A DNA stretch of 64,000 nucleotides from Pyrenophora tritici-repentis (taxonomy: Eukaryota; Ascomycota; Dothideomycetes; Pleosporales; Pleosporaceae): the NCBI RefSeq assembly GCF_003171515.1, contig NC_089395.1, positions 2,108,001 through 2,172,000 on the forward strand, given 5' to 3'. The position numbers and the translations under genes were made by a program. Below, piece after piece: positions 23,148-34,142 of this stretch. Within the stretch, counting starts at the first letter, position 1, and every line of letters starts with the position of its first letter. The notes under the pieces were generated by a model. The model had not been told where the DNA came from. It saw only the letters and a list, made by a program, of their open reading frames with translations, and did no database searches.

Positions 23148-24699
23148 TTAGTCCACCATTGCGCTAATGGGCGTACCGGCGCGGCTTTCGTCGACGAATT
23201 CGCTCATCTTCATCTTCTTGTGCCTCGGGCTGTCACCCTCAAGTTCATCCAGCCGCCTCTTCAAGTCAGCTTCCCGTTGCTTGACTTCCTCCAACTCTTG
23301 CCTCAGTGTAGACTCGGTCTGGCGGGCTGACTGCTCACTCTGTTCGAGTTCGCTGACGCGGTTCCGGAAAAGGTCGTTGATGAGTTCCATCTCTGATACA
23401 CGAGTCTTGAGCGCAGTATTCTGTGCAGCAAGGGTCTCGTAGGGCAGAGGGGCTTCAAGGTGCGACCCATTGATGGATGAGTTGGCGGGAGAAGGAGCAC
23501 GGAGACCAAAGCCTGGTAACGAGGGCGAGTGGAAATCACTATGCAGGGCCTGCTCAAACATGTGCTGGGGCGCAATGTTGGAGGGATGGTTGAAGTTGGG
23601 AGTACCGGTGCGCGAAATGGGTGATTGCGAACGGTCCGACAGGCCCGAGGAAATTTTACCTGATGCGCGGCGGTGCTGAGCAAGGGCTAGCTGGCCATCT
23701 GCATCAGGATGCGCTGCGGGGAGACCCCCTTGGTCGCTGGTCTGTGGTACGTTAGACAACTATATCACGTACAAGAGCGGCTGTCTTACCCTCTTGCGTC
23801 CGGGCCCTCCGGTCTTGACACGGTTGCGGCTCTTAATGACATCGGTCTTGAGCGATATGGGTCGCGGCCGGCCGTGCAGCTTCAGGAAGAGACCGCAGGC
23901 GTTGCAGAGAACGGCACCCGTCTCATCGCGGCGCCATAGCGGCGTGGTGCTTGTTGAGCAGTTCTGGCAGACAGGCTATCGAGAGTCAGCATAGGTACGT
24001 ATTGTCGAGCATATACCGGTACGGGCCATGGCTATCGATTAGATAAGAGACAAAATCGGAGCGCGAGGCAGCGCATGGCCTTGCGACCAAACATCAGCAA
24101 AATGGCATTTCAACGTACCGGAGAGCCTGCTTGTCCACCGGCAGTCGCGGGCGCAGAGGTTGCATAAGTCATGCTGAGGCCATGAGAGGGTTTGCTGGAC
24201 TCCATGTTAGTGGGCGACTGGAAAAGTTGAGGTGCGGCACCACGCCAAGCTTTGCGATAAGCCCTTCAGGCAGGTACGGCGGGCCGCACCTGCCACGCGC
24301 GCAGCAGCACTCGGGCTTTCTCTACCGACTTTGCACGTACCCAAGCGGAGATGGAGCCTTTCTCTCGGGCGTGTCTCTCTTCATATTATCATTACTATCA
24401 TTATTGATGTTCGCGGCGGGGCAATTGGACGCGGCCGAAGCTAGTGTGGCCAGGGAGGGCAGCTGGATCGAGGCATTGCTGCCAGGTCGTTGCTGGGTAA
24501 AGGAAGCCACGGTCGAGCTTGACGAGGGTCGTGATATGTCGTGGCCGATGGATGGCAGCTTGTCGTCGAAATTGGCGGTAGTCGGCGTCCTGAAGGCTGG
24601 CAGGTCGAAAACCTGCAGTATGGAGGGTCTGCGAAAGGAATCGTCGACCTGGGGCCGAGGGAGAATCGAAGTAGCCAGTGCGGAAGCCGTGATGAAGAA
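23148..24699 (-). CDS. areB: GATA zinc-finger transcription factor, AreB/ASD4 type
   Basis: Exons on the minus strand: about 24699-24341, 24194-24119, 23975-23790 and 23741-23148, all phases agreeing. Introns have GTACGT, GTACGT and GTAAGA donors and CTAAC-like branch sites. About 404 aa are readable. The N-terminal exon has the conserved [20 protein letters not shown] stretch. The single GATA finger is C-x2-C (CQNC), then TPLWRRDE, then CNAC, followed by the basic [13 protein letters not shown]. The C-terminal part has a long coiled coil (about the last 100 residues) before an acidic, Lys-containing end. A GATA finger plus C-terminal coiled coil is the layout of Aspergillus AreB and Neurospora ASD-4, repressors in nitrogen regulation and sexual development. 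The start is unresolved: the first frame is bounded by a TAA at 24702-24700 and has no upstream ATG. The ATG at 24205 lies within an intron. Confidence 0.85.
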
Positions 24700-25696
24700 T
24701 TAAGATCGAGAAACGCGTGGCGCTCCTCGAGATGGCGGTATGGTACGGAGGGGATCCCTTTATGCGGAGCGAGCGGGCTGTAGAAATGTACACCAACGGA
24801 AACGTAGGCAAGCAGGCAGAGCTTTCAAAAGAGTGTGGTATTAATTAAGTGAGCGACGGTAAAGAGCGACGGACGCAAGAACAACAGCTGAAAAGAGTGT
24901 TGAACGAGAGAGAGTGTGTTGAGAGGAACGAGCACGACCAAAAGTTGAGCTGCAAGGTACACGATACATTCTCTGCGCGTTTGTGGATAAGGGGTCATAC
25001 CAAGTAGTGCCCGCTCGTATCGCTGCTAGGGGTGCTATCGATATCCACCCATCTCAATTTAACTAATTTAACTACCTGCATGACCTCAGAACTGCTACCC
25101 CAAAGCGCCCCTCCAGACCCTTTCGAGCTGCCCTGTTTGACGGTGTTGCACCTTTGTCGCTGATATCTGGGTCAATTCACCATGCAGCCCTCCGTCACAA
25201 CAAGGCGTAACACAGCTCACCGACTCAGCCTCTCCAACGGTCGTGACCGACGCCATGCCGTGCTCTGCAGCAAGAGGTACAGGTTGCTGAAACGAAACAA
25301 CCGTCCCGGCAGGGCGCGTTATGGTTCACGCTGTACGGCGCTTATGCTATTGCCCCTGAGGCTCCAAGGCACACTAGCCCCACAATGGCCGTGCAAGGCA
25401 CATACCTGGCCCCCGTCCAATCATGTGCATGTCAGCAGCAATCTGTGGCTGTCGCGAAAATAGAGGTGCAATCTGGAGGGCTACCATGGCGCGAGCGTGG
25501 CGCATCCAGGTACCAGGAGAAACGGGCATAGAGATCTTGTCTCGGCGATTTTGAGCGTGCCGTGGCAGGTAGGAGCATCACCATCACTTGTAATTGCAAA
25601 GACCCTGATTTGTGAGGCTTGCATTGGTAGAAGATTTTTGAGCGACCAACGGCGATCCTCATGGATGCATCCTTGCGAAGTACGCGCGCATTGCTG
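24700..25696. other. GATA gene upstream region and SRP68 3' flank
   Basis: The first exon or the 5' leader of the GATA gene should lie in the first few hundred bases. I could not find an ATG exon that joins in phase. There is no other gene. The open frames at 25182-25463 and 25432-25830 have no motif. Confidence 0.4.
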
Positions 25697-27663
25697 CTAT
25701 CTACCAAACGAGAACCAGCCCTTCTTGGCCTGTGGCTTCTCCTCTTTCTTCTCCTCGACTGGCGCCTTCTCTGGCTCTGGCTCTTGCACTTGCGGTGCGC
25801 GTCCAGGGTACTCGACGTAATTCCACGCAACGTCTAGGAATAGAGGCTTGACGGGCACAGGCTTGAGCTTTGGAGGCCATGTGACTAGGTTTTTCAGGTC
25901 GACTGAGCCTGACGACGGGTATTCGTTGAGCCTCTCTACAACAGGCGCCGCGTTGGCCAGTCCAGCCTTGGATGCAGTATCCGAGTTGGCAAACAGTTGA
26001 GAAAGTGCCACCACGCCTCGGTAATGGGAATTGAGATTCTCTAGGCTGGTCTTGAGCGTTTGTGTCTGCTCTGCGGATACCTCCAGCTTGGGTGCTTTGG
26101 AGCTTGGAGACGGATCAGACCGTGGGGCAGATGCTGCCTGAGCTGCTAGTGATAGGGCCCTGTTGCAGAGCGCCAATGCTTGCTTTGGTGTCGACAGGAA
26201 AGCATACGAGTGCGACAGGTTCAGGCACTTGAGCGCCTGGAAGTATGTGCGCTGTCCGTCTAGCTCAGCTACAAAGGCAGTGTCGCGAGCCGCTCCTCTA
26301 AGATCTTTGACAGAGTCAATGCTTTGCAGGATAGCATCGTACAAAGCAATGCGCTCCCGTAACCGTGCGAGCTTGCGCCCAGTGGGCTCCTCGCGTTCTG
26401 CCCATTCTTTGCCGTCTTTGCGTTGCCGCCGGGGTTTTTGTGGTGGGTTTGCAGGGAATGTGAGGCCATCGTCCTTGCCAATGAGCACTCGGTTGCGCCC
26501 TACTCTCCATGATATGAGGTCGTAGTTGACTGCGAGGTTCGTCACGCGGAGATCCTGCATGCGCGCATCGCCCTCGTCGACGCCTTCCTTCTCGAGCTCT
26601 TCGATGGCCCTTCGCGTCGCATCGACGGCGTCCTGGCTTGCGATGAGAATGTCATCATATGCGTTGGCCCGGTCTTTGGGAGACGTGGAGGAGCTGGTGG
26701 ACTGGTCTAGGGCGGCCGAGGCGGTATCAACGGATGCCAGAGCCTGGCCAATTGCAGCATCCACTACGTTTGCTGTGCGGCCGCGCCATGTGATGTGTGA
26801 GTCTGATGGTTGTTAGTGGGGTTCAATGATGGGGTCTTTTGACTCACGAGAGGAGACTGCTTCTTCCTCCTGTAGGGCTGCTGGGTCGACGTTCTTCACA
26901 GCTTGCACGAGCTCTGCTTCATCCTGGGGGAAGTACTTGATTGCGACAGCGGGGACACCCACAGTTCGTGGGATGCGACTCTGGTAGGCAGCATAGCGTA
27001 TGCTCGGGTCGATGGTGCCAGCAAGGACGTCTTTGAACAGATCCTTCTTGGTCGCCTTCAACAAGCAGCTATAGATTACGCGCGCGACCGAGTAGTTTTT
27101 GAGACACGTAGCCCAGCGGTCCGATTTTGCATTCTTGCTCTTTGTGCCTTCAGCCTGCTTCTCAAATTCCTGTGCTCCAGCCAGTGCATACGCATATGCC
27201 CGTGCTTCGAGCACATCCATCTCGGTTGCCCCGCTTGCGCTCGTGTCGGAAACCAGGTCGACCATTTGCTTTGCATGTTGAACAGCCTTCTGGAGGCGAG
27301 AGACAATGTGTCGGCGGGTAGAGCCAGTAATGTTCTTGTCGGCCTTGTCTTCAGAGTGCGAGGCCTTCATGGCCATGGCTTGCGCCCATGCCCGCTCCGA
27401 GCTGAGCAAGAGAACATGGAGAGCCCTGTTCCTGTCAGCGTGCGATTGTGCAATATCCGGTCAATGCCATACTCTTTGTTCTTGCTGATATCCTCGGCAG
27501 TCACAGGCGCTTTTGCAGCATATTTGGCATTCTTGGGCGTGGCCCGGCCGAGCTTCCTGTTCACAATCCGGAGACGGCGCGAAAGCTGATCGCGGTAGGT
27601 ATTGTAGTCGCCCACGAGAAAGGCCGACTCGCGGTAGTCGGTGACGAATTTTGTAATATCCAT
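25697..27663 (-). CDS. SRP68: Signal recognition particle subunit SRP68
   Basis: Three exons: 27663-27473, 27431-26848 and 26802-25697, giving 626 aa with agreeing phases. Intron 1 is only 41 bp; an acceptor 6 bp further on would drop two residues and cannot be excluded. Intron 2 has GTGAGT, a CACTAAC branch site and CAG. The N-terminal half holds the RNA-binding domain that, with SRP72, binds the S domain of 7SL RNA; it includes the conserved SSERAWAQAMAMK and TRRHIVSRLQKAVQHAKQ stretches. Then SHITWRGRTANV, a family hallmark, is formed across the second joint. The C-terminal half is helical with TPR-like character (YFQALKCLNLSHSYAFLS) and contains the likely SRP72-binding part. It ends in a Glu/Lys-rich stretch and GWFSFGR. 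It acts in co-translational targeting to the ER. Confidence 0.9.
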
Positions 27664-28013
27664 GGTCCTCTTGCTGTTGCTGTTGCTCGTATGCAAGTGC
27701 AACTGTGGGGTGTGTCTCCGAGGGGCATCAATTGGCGAGCTATCCATCAGCCCTGCCAAGCTAATTCCATGCTCCACCTAGTCTTGCCGAGTCAACTTTT
27801 CCATGTCAAGATCATAGAAGAAGTCGGGCGCGGCATTGCCACGCACGCTAGTTAACATGGTGTATGTGTGTATACTAGGCTTGCTTTCCTTTCCATTTTA
27901 ACACCAGCCCTATCAGACTATCGCCATAAAGTGGCAATCCACCCTCTCTTCGCTATCGCAGGCGCATCATCACGAAACGTCCAATTTGTGGCTAGGCTAG
28001 GATATCTGGGCTA
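27664..28013. promoter_or_regulatory. Shared upstream region of SRP68 and the PPR gene
   Basis: 350 bp between two divergently transcribed starts. No TATA box is evident. A shared or overlapping promoter is inferred from spacing only. Confidence 0.45.
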
Positions 28014-31000
28014 ATGCTTGAACGTACTTCGACATGTCTACGTGGTCGGCACGCGGCTCATTCGAATTTGTTGCACCGCCGTGCAAGCCATGTCCTGGCC
28101 GCATCTTCGAGTGTTCAAACCACACGCGGGAACACAACACCTAAACCAGATAGAACCCACCACGGCATATTTCTTGACTTCCTGTATCCCAAACAGACGT
28201 TCGCCCTCCTCAAACGCTCATCGCACAACCGGCCACTGCCATGTACAAACCAAGTGTGCCGCTACTCTACCGTTCCGCCACAGACCCTGCATGCAGACCC
28301 GAACCTCGACGCGAAAGTGTTACAGCAGATCAAGGAGGAGGCGGACACTCTAATACGAACATCTGATGCTATCACCGAGTTAAAGAAGCTTCTGCGTACT
28401 GGACAGGTCGGAAAGCAGGAGTTGGCATGGCAACTATACGACGCTATTGGAGTAGACCTATTGGTGGACCAGCATGAGCTGAAATGTGATCTCCTGGAAT
28501 ATTTCGTTGCAGATGGTATACCTGCCGTTCCTAGTCGCGTAGTCCGCGTATATACAGACCTGGACCCAACAGCTCGCCGACCTTCGTCCTATCAAGCAGC
28601 CATTGTCGGCTACGCTACATCTGGCTTGGTTGGTCCAGCAATAAAGATACTGGAAGAAATTGACTCGGCCAAAGGTTTCGATATGCTTCACTGCGGTATC
28701 AACGCCATTCTCCGACGAACTGTTCTTGACGAGCAATGGGACCTGACCTTCCGTGTCTGGAGGGTTTTCATCAGAAAATATCCCAAACATCGTGGACAAG
28801 CGGTAGATCGACAGATTCGCTTCGGTGAAATCTTCCCAGAGATTTGGGCGGATGTGGCTCAATTACCCGCACTGGTAGAGCACTTCCAATCCTTCGTCAG
28901 ATACCTTCGAGCGTATACAAAAGAACTCGACCGTACCCCAAGAATTCAAAGAGTTGGCTATAGGCGGGACTTGCGCTGTTTTATCATGACCTTTGTCCCT
29001 AACGTAATGCACCGCGTTCTGCATACAAAAGACCCAGACGAAGACTTTATCTGGGACTGGTTCGTGCAGACCTTTGACGAGCTCAATTCTATGAATCTCT
29101 GTACTTCGGCTTGCTATGAGTATGCTATCAAGCGGATGCTGGAGATTCCTCGATACCAACAGTATACCAACAAACGTAAACTTTGGCACACGTTGTACAG
29201 GGCTTATCGTCAGCGACACCTTGATAGCGTTAAACGTGGTTCCAAAACACGACCGTCTGAGAATCTGGTTAGGAATATGGTAAACCAATACACCGAACAT
29301 CATGCCACGCGAAATACCGAGGAATTCATAAATGATTTGCGTCTTTTCTACCCCACGCGGCCTTTGCGTCCGGGGCTCCTTAGACGCCTCATCATGTATT
29401 ATGCACGGAAAGGAGATGCAGAGAAAGCTCAAGAATACCTCAAAGAGTTTGCTTCGAATTACCCCAGCGAACTGCACCTGCAGTTGCTGACATCGCTTCT
29501 TTACGCGTATGCTAAACGCAGAGATGTTGATGGAGTCATCAGGGAGTTTACGCGCATCCACCAAGAGTACCAGATGACCCCGGACCTCAGTTGCTGGAAT
29601 ATATTGATTCTTACCTATCTTCGCGCAGACAACCTCGATGGCGCTCTTGAATGTTTCAACAACTGCATCGAATTTGGTCTTGTACCAGACACTTATACCT
29701 TCAGCCCTCTGCTCAACTTCTGTGCTTCAAGAGGTGATATTGAGGCTTTTGAAGCACTCTTCTCAAAAGCAAAGCAGATGGGCGTGCAACTTGACAGCAA
29801 CGTTCGTGCAAGATCGGCTTACGTACGAGCATTTCTCAACGCAGGCGACCCTGAAGGCGCCGAAGCAATCGCCCTCGGGATGCTCAAGAGCTGGCAGAAT
29901 GGAACTCTTTATGGCGAACCTCTCACCCATACGTGGAACCTATTGATCCAGGAGCAAGCTCTGAATCGAGATCTTGCAGGTAGTAGGCAATACTACAAAC
30001 AGATGGTCCAAAACGGCATTCCTTTGGACAGTTGGACTTTTGGCAGCTTGATGCGATCGCTTGTCGAAGTGAAGCAAACTAATGCTGCCTACAAGATTCT
30101 GAGGGTGGCAATGCCAGAACAAAATATCCGGGTCCACGCTTTTCACTATGCCATAGTCATGAGTGGTTTCCTAAAAGAAAAGCAGTATCATTTGGCCATG
30201 GATGCTTATGAGCGAATGAAGGGTCGCAACGTACCCGAGACTGAGAGCGCTCGCCAGGCTTCGCTTCGAGTATTAGGCGAAGCCAATATAGAAAAGCTCA
30301 AAGACCGAGAGGGCAAGCTCCCCAACTACCACTTGCTCAAAATGGGAAAAGCGCTTGAGGAAATGCTTGTGTCGAGCGTAGATACAGACTCTGTTCATGA
30401 CCAACCCCGGAATCAACGCGGTATTGATGTTCACGCCTATGGAAGTGTTCCACAGCACTACTACGCAACAGTGATCTCGCTGTACAGCGATCGATGGAGC
30501 TACAGGATTTGCAAGAAGCTCTTCAAAAAGGCTGAAGAGCTGACACCCGACACAGAAAACTATATAAGGCCACTCAACCTTACCACGGCAATGATGGAAG
30601 CCCATTACAAAGCAGGCAAACACGACGAAGTAGCCAAATGCTGGGAACTAGCACGCGAGTCCGCCACCAAATTAACGAAGACATTCAACCAAGTCCTTCA
30701 ACAACCCGAGCCCGCCCCTGAAATAGTCTCTCTCCACGACCCCACGATCCAACAACGCTTCTCTCAATCGCGCCTCGCCAGCAACAGACGCCACATGCTT
30801 GCCACCCCCTCGCGCATCTACATCCGCAGCCTCCTCGCGCAAAAGGACCCCGCCGCGCTCGAAAAAGTCAAACACACAATCTACGACCTCCTCGTCAACG
30901 GCTACCTCGTCGACAACTTCAGCTGGAACGAATACATCCAGCACCTCGCCTTCCATCCAGGCCACCTCGTCGAAGCCTTCACCCTCTGCGAACAATACCT

Positions 31001-31322
31001 CATGCCGCGCTTCCCCGGTTGGCGCACTCTGCATCCAAACTACATCCGCCACGACCGCAAAGGCTACCAGCTCATGGAGCTGCGGCACTACGAAATCAAG
31101 AAATCGAGCGTAATGCCCCGCTACAAGACGCTCGTTGTGCTGGCAAAGGCGTTTGGTCAGGTTAGGCAGGATGAGAGGAGCGGGTTTGGGTATGATCAGG
31201 AGGCGCAGGCTTGGATGGCGGAGATTTTGGAACAGAGGGCTCCGGATACGGTTAGGGCTATTGAGACGATGCCTAGGACGTATGATCAATTGCAGGAGAG
31301 GCAATTTCGTATGGGGTTGTAG
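28014..31322 (+). CDS. Mitochondrial pentatricopeptide repeat protein, Cya5/Pet309-like
   Basis: Single-exon gene, 1102 aa. The N-terminal about 95 residues are rich in Arg/Ser/His and poor in acid, with CRYSTVP near residue 83 resembling a presequence cleavage region, so mitochondrial import is likely. The middle (about residues 440-740) has repeated PPR helical hairpins, such as DLSCWNILILTYLRADNLDG, LVPDTYTFSPLLNFCASRGD, and PLDSWTFGSLMRSLVEVKQT. Length and layout fit the fungal Cya5/Pet309 family, which binds COX1 mRNA and promotes its stability and translation at the inner membrane. PPR families are hard to tell apart by eye, so the specific role is only a suggestion. Codon use shifts to C-ending codons in the last quarter (about 30650-31130), then back. 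The start lies 350 bp from that of SRP68 on the other strand. Confidence 0.85.
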   Translation: MLERTSTCLRGRHAAHSNLLHRRASHVLAASSSVQTTRGNTTPKPDRTHHGIFLDFLYPKQTFALLKRSSHNRPLPCTNQVCRYSTVPPQTLHADPNLDAKVLQQIKEEADTLIRTSDAITELKKLLRTGQVGKQELAWQLYDAIGVDLLVDQHELKCDLLEYFVADGIPAVPSRVVRVYTDLDPTARRPSSYQAAIVGYATSGLVGPAIKILEEIDSAKGFDMLHCGINAILRRTVLDEQWDLTFRVWRVFIRKYPKHRGQAVDRQIRFGEIFPEIWADVAQLPALVEHFQSFVRYLRAYTKELDRTPRIQRVGYRRDLRCFIMTFVPNVMHRVLHTKDPDEDFIWDWFVQTFDELNSMNLCTSACYEYAIKRMLEIPRYQQYTNKRKLWHTLYRAYRQRHLDSVKRGSKTRPSENLVRNMVNQYTEHHATRNTEEFINDLRLFYPTRPLRPGLLRRLIMYYARKGDAEKAQEYLKEFASNYPSELHLQLLTSLLYAYAKRRDVDGVIREFTRIHQEYQMTPDLSCWNILILTYLRADNLDGALECFNNCIEFGLVPDTYTFSPLLNFCASRGDIEAFEALFSKAKQMGVQLDSNVRARSAYVRAFLNAGDPEGAEAIALGMLKSWQNGTLYGEPLTHTWNLLIQEQALNRDLAGSRQYYKQMVQNGIPLDSWTFGSLMRSLVEVKQTNAAYKILRVAMPEQNIRVHAFHYAIVMSGFLKEKQYHLAMDAYERMKGRNVPETESARQASLRVLGEANIEKLKDREGKLPNYHLLKMGKALEEMLVSSVDTDSVHDQPRNQRGIDVHAYGSVPQHYYATVISLYSDRWSYRICKKLFKKAEELTPDTENYIRPLNLTTAMMEAHYKAGKHDEVAKCWELARESATKLTKTFNQVLQQPEPAPEIVSLHDPTIQQRFSQSRLASNRRHMLATPSRIYIRSLLAQKDPAALEKVKHTIYDLLVNGYLVDNFSWNEYIQHLAFHPGHLVEAFTLCEQYLMPRFPGWRTLHPNYIRHDRKGYQLMELRHYEIKKSSVMPRYKTLVVLAKAFGQVRQDERSGFGYDQEAQAWMAEILEQRAPDTVRAIETMPRTYDQLQERQFRMGL

Positions 31323-31924
31323 GGGTGTGGTGTTTGATGGGTTGGTGTTATAGGTGTTAGTGAATGTGATTTCTCTGCTCACCTCGTTCGACTCTTTTGT
31401 TTCCTTCTGCTGAAGCCTGTGCTTAGGCGTTTTCGATGTACTGATGCTTCTTTCCTGTTCAAATCTCCTTTGTCGTTGTTTTCGCTAATGGTGGTACCTG
31501 CCTCTTTTTGTATATATGTACAAAGTAGTATGTGAAATCGATATATATATCTCCTCTTCAAGCTAGCCTTTTGCTTTTCTTCTCATGATTTCTTTGGAGG
31601 CAATAAAACTTACTAGGCAATGGGAGACGATAGAAAGGATTTGTTATGTGGGGTTGTCGAAGCGGATTTATCTTGTCGGAATCGTCATACTGGATATCAC
31701 GAAGCTGGAAGCTCAAGACTTGTGTTGGTGGAGAAGGTTGCATATTGTGGAGGTTAAACGAATCAATTTCTAGCCTATTTAAACGAGAGACGGTAGGAAA
31801 GATACATTGAAAACCAGTAACGACCGTGAATATGGAAATACAGGAAAAGTGCGATACATGAGCTGGAAGATTCCTCATTCCGACAATTCGTCTTCCGTGT
31901 CAACAGAGAAGTCCCAGTATTCCA
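31323..31924. other. Convergent 3' flanks of the PPR and C2H2/ankyrin genes
   Basis: No separate gene. The part at 31878-31924, read on the minus strand, holds an alternative C-terminal reading of the C2H2/ankyrin gene (see findings). Confidence 0.5.
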
Positions 31925-33798
31925 TCATATCCCCATGAGTAGGGTCGTTCGAGGGGTCAGAATGAATTCGTTGTTTGGTTGGGAAGAGGTGGTCTGTGGA
32001 GTAATGGTGTTTGCTGCGTTTGAAGCGGTGGTGGGTTGGGTGATGGTCGAGAGAGTGTTGGCTTCGTCGTCTTTGGCACCGTAGGAGATGAGGAGGTCGA
32101 CTATTTCGTCGTATTTACGGACTTTTGCGATACGCAGTGAGGTTCTTCCATGCCAGTCTTTCATATCTAACTGGATATCCGGATGTTGGAGGAGAAGCTT
32201 CACAGCTTCAACTTGGCCACATTCCGCGGCCTGATACAAAGGCGTTCTTTTACAAGCCGTCAATGCATTCACATTGATATCCTTGTGCTCCAGCAGAATC
32301 TCTATAAGCTCGCAATCTACTCTTGCAGCTGCCAAATGCAGAAGTGATCTACTACGTGGACCCCAGGGTTCTCCTATGTTTGGATCTTTGAAGTCCTTGT
32401 GTTTTAACAACCTTCGAACGACTTCTGTCCTAACAAATGGCTCGCAAGTGCCCAGGAGATTCGTCGAGAAACCTTGAAGAAAACGCGCGTTCTGATGTTC
32501 AAGCAATAGGTGGACCGTTTCCCACCTTCCCTTAAAAGCAGCAAGCTGCAAAGCTGTGGATCCCGCAGAGTCTTTGCCGTCGGTGTCGATTCCTGGTACT
32601 GAGAGAAGATACTCAACGACTTTCGTGTGCCTCTGAAAAGACGCGAGATGTAAAGGCGACTCATTTTTGAGTGTCCTTGCGTTGATAAAACTTTTCTCTT
32701 GACCTAGCAATAGCTTGACCATCTTCAGGTGACCCTCTCTTGCTGCAATGTGTAAGACTGTGTCTTCTCGCCGAGTCCTGCTCAACAGATCGATAGATGG
32801 GATCTTGATTAGATGTCTCATTATCTCAAGTCGATTGTACTGTGTTGCAATATCAATTGGTCGCCGCCTATTTTGACCATATTCTTTGTTGACGTCGATA
32901 TTTGGATAGTCCAAAAGCCCGATAGCTAGGGACACATTCCCGTGATGTATAGCTAAAAAGAGTGCCTCTTGAGAGACACCGTCATAACTGCGTCCAAACT
33001 GATTCAGATGCGCTTGGAACATCTCGCTCGTGCCATATTTTACGAGAAGCTTCTTGTGTTCAGACTCGATTGCATTAGTGTGAAAAACTCGTTCCCATAC
33101 CTTGTCGTCATAGAAGACTTTCAATGCGTCGAGGTTGTGACTTCTTATTGCTTGAGCTACTGGTGTCATGCCTGATAAGTTCCGAGTTGTTAGGTCAGCC
33201 CCCTCTTGAATCAAAAGAGCCATCGCATCAACCTGGCCAGCCCTTGCAGCACAGTGAAGTGGTGTTGAGCCATCGTCAGCTCTTGATTCGATTGGAACAC
33301 CAACTTGTAAGCAAGTTTCTACTAGTTCGATGTTGCCGGAGGCAGCCGCCTGTAAGAGTATGGAAGTGTTGAAACCCCCTACAACACCTTTGTCGGCCGC
33401 AGCAAGAGCTGATCCGGAAGTCGATGGGATCTCCTTTTCGGCCTCTGTTACCATGTCTTTTTGCTGTTCAACAGAATATTGGTGACTCTTCTTCCGAATA
33501 TGTTTGTTAAGATTGTCTTTACGGATCGTAGAGAAATCACACTTCGGATAATGACAACGGTGTAGCGGTTGGCCAGCGCGATGGCGAGCTTTGATGTGCC
33601 GCTGGAGATCTGAGTTAAGACCAAAACTGACGTGGCACGTCTCGCATTTGTACGGTTTTGAATGTGTTTTCTTGTGCTTACTATCAAGCATTAGTATTCG
33701 TAAGCTGAATGCTGCAGATAGAATTACTTCAATTTCCCTTGCGTAGCAGCAGACCTGGAGCACCTTGACCAATCGCAGATAAAAGATTCAGAAGCCAT
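31925..33798 (-). CDS. C2H2 zinc-finger and ankyrin repeat protein
   Basis: Two exons, 33798-33728 and 33680-31925, joined over a 47-bp intron (GTAATT...ACTAATG...GATAG), giving 608 aa. The joint completes the first finger: CDWSRC in exon 1, then HKKTH in exon 2. Finger 2 is CETCHVSF...HIKARH and finger 3 is CHYPKCDFS...HIRKKSH. After a linker, about 12 ankyrin repeats run from about residue 145 to 560 (for example DGSTPLHCAARAGQVDAMAL, and TPLYQAAECGQVEAVKLLLQ). This combination is a common accessory-type protein in fungi, perhaps a DNA-bound factor with a protein-binding solenoid; no specific function can be given. The annotated stop at 31925 truncates what may be a longer acidic tail in another frame. 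Confidence 0.8.
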
Positions 33799-34142
33799 GT
33801 TCGCAATGTGCTATGCTGAGGCGTGCTGGGTTTATTCATCTTCTGTCGGAATGTTCTGAGGATGTAAAAGCTTAGCGGGTTTCCACCTAAGCATAAGATT
33901 CGCCTAGGTAATTAGTGGCTAGTTAATGCTGAGGCGCATGTGAAGGGCGAAAGAGGGCACGGCTGACTAAGTACACCCCCCTTCTTATCCAAGCATAACT
34001 ACCTAGGCTAAAACCCTGCATACACGCACTAAGCCTTCAACTTCATCAACCATTTTGTTCACCTCAACTGTATCATTTGAAGATATTCGTCATTATACCC
34101 TTTATTTCACAAAAACGCATCCGTCAGCTACCCTCTTGCAAA
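33799..34142. promoter_or_regulatory. Shared upstream region of two C2H2 genes
   Basis: 344 bp between divergent starts. No clear core element is visible. The sharing is inferred from spacing. Confidence 0.4.

Noticed and set aside
24203..24205. ATG before SSKPSHGLS taken as the GATA gene start
   Set aside because: It falls between a CTAAC branch site and the acceptor used to join the conserved upstream exon in phase, so it is intronic.
24131..24703. 190-codon plus-strand frame
   Set aside because: It is antisense to GATA gene exons and introns and has no domain.
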